Below are positions 45,635 through 47,166 of a stretch of 47,166 nt of DNA, piece after piece. The stretch is from Acidobacteriota bacterium. Lineage in GTDB: Bacteria > Acidobacteriota > Vicinamibacteria > Vicinamibacterales > SCN-69-37. Position numbers and translations under genes: made by a program. Numbering within the stretch: position 1 is the stretch's first letter; each line of letters opens with the position of its first letter. Location: positions 1 to 47,166 of the forward strand of contig CANIII010000028.1 in the NCBI GenBank assembly GCA_947467605.1. The letters are read 5' to 3'. The notes below the pieces were generated by a model. The model did no database searches. It saw nothing but the letters and a program-made list of their open reading frames with translations, and was not told the origin of the DNA.

Positions 45635-46048
45635 GTGCCAACACGAAAACCCGTCACCGGCAAGGGTCTCTACATGATCAGCGCGGTGGCCACCAAGTAC
45701 AACATCCACCCGCAGACGCTGCGGCTCTACGAGCGCGAGGGCCTCCTGCGGCCGTCACGCACTGAAGGCAACACGCGACTCTACTCGGACGAAGACCTCG
45801 AGCAGCTCGAGACGATCCTCGCACTCACGCGCGACCTTGGCGTGAATCTGGCGGGCGTCGAGATCGTGCTCAACATGCGCAAGAAGATGGAGCGCATGCA
45901 AAAAGAAGTCAACGAGTTCATGCACTACGTGAAAGGCGAACTTGCCAAGGGACTCGGCGACTGGGAACAGCGGCTCAACACGGCGCTTGTGCCGACGACG
46001 ACCGCGGAAATGACGGAGCACGTGCACCGGCCAAATACCAATCAATAA
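45635..46048 (+). CDS. hspR: HspR-like MerR-family heat-shock repressor
   Basis: 137 residues. The winged helix-turn-helix (YMISAVATKYNIHPQTLRLYEREGLL then PSRTEGNTRLYSDEDLEQLE) is that of HspR rather than metal-sensing MerR proteins; there are no sensor cysteines. A coiled-coil helix (NMRKKMERMQKEVNEFM) follows for dimerisation. HspR represses dnaK operons through HAIR sites, using DnaK as co-repressor. The start is GTG at 45,635 with AGGAG 6 nt upstream. Position directly after dnaJ and the HAIR-like site at 42,521 together suggest feedback control of this operon. Confidence 0.92.
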   Translation: MPTRKPVTGKGLYMISAVATKYNIHPQTLRLYEREGLLRPSRTEGNTRLYSDEDLEQLETILALTRDLGVNLAGVEIVLNMRKKMERMQKEVNEFMHYVKGELAKGLGDWEQRLNTALVPTTTAEMTEHVHRPNTNQ

Positions 46049-46094
46049 TTCCGGAAGCCCTCGTCGCGACGTACTGGTATTCTCTCCTTTCGTC

Positions 46095-46988
46095 ATGTCG
46101 TGCGATGTCTGCAACGGAACCGGGTGGAAAGTCGGAGAGCGCGGCGCGGAGCGCTGCCACTGCTGGCTCGACTCGGTCACCACACGACTGATGGACGAAG
46201 CGCGAATCCCACCGCGGTATTCGCGCTGCACGATCGATAACTTTGTTCTGTATCCCAACGAGAAATTGCACAACGCGCTGACGCAGGCGCGAAAGTTTGC
46301 CGCCGCGTTCCCGGCGACGGCGAAAGGCCTGTGCCTCATCGGGCCGCCTGGCATCGGCAAGACGCACATCGCTGTGGCGGTGTTGCGTCAGGCGATTCTC
46401 GAAAAGCGCGCGCGCGGGCTCTTCTACGACGTGCGCGATCTCCTGCGTGTGATCCGCTCGACGTATAACCCCGTCGTCCGCACCGCCGAGATGGACATCC
46501 TCCGGCCGGTGATGGAAGCCGACCTGCTCGTGCTCGACGATCTCGGCGCGGAGAAGCCTTCCGAGTGGGTCGAAGAGACGATGACGCTCATCGTGAACAC
46601 GCGCTACAACGAGAAGCGGCCGACGATCTTCACGACCAACTACGAAGACCTCGAAGAAACCAACATGGACTCGTTGAAGGTTCGTGTGGGTTTCCGCATT
46701 CACTCGCGCCTGCACGAGATGTGCGACGTGATGAGCTTCGAGGGCGGCGACTATCGCATGCTGCCGCCCAATTCCGGGCCGAGCGATCTGGCCACGCTGT
46801 GGCAGCGCAACAAAGAGCGCCTCCCGCTGCCGGCCCGCACCCGCGGCCCCGCGCGCGCGCAACTGTCAAGCGGCGCAGGCTCAAACATGCTGCAAGACTC
46901 GCAGAACCGCGCCGCCACCGAGCGCGCAAAGCGCCTCGCCGACCCGCGCGAGCTGAAATGGCCCGGCGGCAAAGCGGGCAGGGGATAG
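46095..46988 (+). CDS. DnaC/DnaI-like AAA+ ATPase, putative helicase loader
   Basis: 297 residues. An N-terminal zinc motif (CDVCNGTGWK, then CHCW) resembles that of DnaI. The AAA+ core has Walker A GPPGIGKT (83-90), Walker B LLVLDDLG and sensor-1 FTTNY, with RVGFRIHSRLHEM near the Arg finger. Such proteins load the replicative DnaB helicase onto DNA; the IstB branch of the same family serves transposition, but no insertion-sequence partner is present here, so a cellular loader is more likely. A TATTCT box at 46,078-46,083 lies 11 nt before the ATG and could start a nearly leaderless message. The C-terminal ~50 residues are basic and low complexity. Confidence 0.82.
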   Translation: MSCDVCNGTGWKVGERGAERCHCWLDSVTTRLMDEARIPPRYSRCTIDNFVLYPNEKLHNALTQARKFAAAFPATAKGLCLIGPPGIGKTHIAVAVLRQAILEKRARGLFYDVRDLLRVIRSTYNPVVRTAEMDILRPVMEADLLVLDDLGAEKPSEWVEETMTLIVNTRYNEKRPTIFTTNYEDLEETNMDSLKVRVGFRIHSRLHEMCDVMSFEGGDYRMLPPNSGPSDLATLWQRNKERLPLPARTRGPARAQLSSGAGSNMLQDSQNRAATERAKRLADPRELKWPGGKAGRG

Positions 46989-47001
46989 CTCCCCCGTTCC
47001 A

Positions 47002-47166
47002 GTGAGCCTCGGTCTCTACCTCCACATTCCGTTCTGCCAACACATCTGCTCGTACTGCAACTTCAACCGCGGCCTGCTTGATGCGGAGTTGAAACGGAAG
47101 TATGTGGATGCGCTGGTGGCGGAGGTCAGAGCGGGAGCAAGAACATCGGGAGTTAATTCACCGGTC
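47002..47166 (+). CDS. hemW: HemW-like radical SAM protein (N-terminal fragment, cut by window edge)
   Basis: 55 codons from GTG 47,002 to the window end. It begins SLGLYLHIPFCQHICSYCNF, which contains the HemW/HemN radical SAM signature HIPFCxxxCxYCxF with Cys-x3-Cys-x2-Cys. HemW is a heme-binding radical SAM protein often annotated as coproporphyrinogen III oxidase. It starts 13 nt after the ATPase gene and is probably co-transcribed. Confidence 0.85.
   Translation, partial: MSLGLYLHIPFCQHICSYCNFNRGLLDAELKRKYVDALVAEVRAGARTSGVNSPV

Noticed and set aside
46095..46988. IstB transposition helper
   Set aside because: The ATPase has a DnaI-like zinc motif and no IstA-type transposase or terminal inverted repeats nearby.

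Overview
The window is a high-GC, gene-dense bacterial chromosome segment that looks acidobacterial, probably of the Vicinamibacteria type. The pointers are a VWFA-related protein of the kind that is abundant in Acidobacteriota, a split B12-dependent acyl-CoA mutase, a dnaK-dnaJ-hspR cluster whose J-domain reads HPG, REP-like palindromes, and many ATGA/GTGA start-stop overlaps. This placement is inference from gene content; there is no rRNA or other phylogenetic anchor here. I saw no tRNA, rRNA, CRISPR array, prophage or complete insertion sequence.

Region 1 (1-13,237) is the unusual part. Seven related polytopic membrane proteins lie on the minus strand in two tightly overlapping runs. They share a DD/DE motif just after the first membrane helix, a [YF]xRPL motif, a KED motif and a late APC...C cysteine pair, and resemble GT-C-fold glycosyltransferases. 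Run A (8652 down to 19) has five of them plus a cobalamin-binding-type radical SAM enzyme. Run B (13,237 down to 9825) starts with an acyl-CoA dehydrogenase, then one intact and one broken copy. A second acyl-CoA dehydrogenase sits between the runs on the plus strand. One copy carries an in-frame internal loss of about 80 residues, one has lost about 130 residues plus the frame, and the last has its C-terminus replaced by a REP-like palindrome at the window edge. This is the best candidate for an undescribed system.

Region 2 (13,313-21,883) has a secreted VWFA-related protein, a TauE/SafE permease, a glutamate dehydrogenase converging on a strong shared terminator, a two-gene polar amino-acid ABC importer with solute-binding protein and permease fused, and a divergent acyl-CoA mutase with a separate B12-binding subunit.

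Region 3 (21,893-32,110) holds a 1349-residue open frame joining a response-regulator receiver domain to a complete valyl-tRNA synthetase, then birA, an unknown gene and a TrmA/RumA-type RNA methyltransferase. Facing them is a mobA-argS-peptidase C26 operon.

Region 4 (32,126-40,423) is a plus-strand run: a V4R-like protein, a TPR protein, a SPOR-domain protein, lnt, prfB with its programmed +1 frameshift, an OafA-type acyltransferase and a small membrane protein whose tail runs into the convergent penicillin-binding protein gene.

Region 5 (40,219-47,166) has a bifunctional penicillin-binding protein, then divergently dnaK, dnaJ-like, hspR, a DnaC-like ATPase and the start of hemW. The dnaK promoter carries a HAIR-like site that the downstream HspR could bind, suggesting autoregulation.
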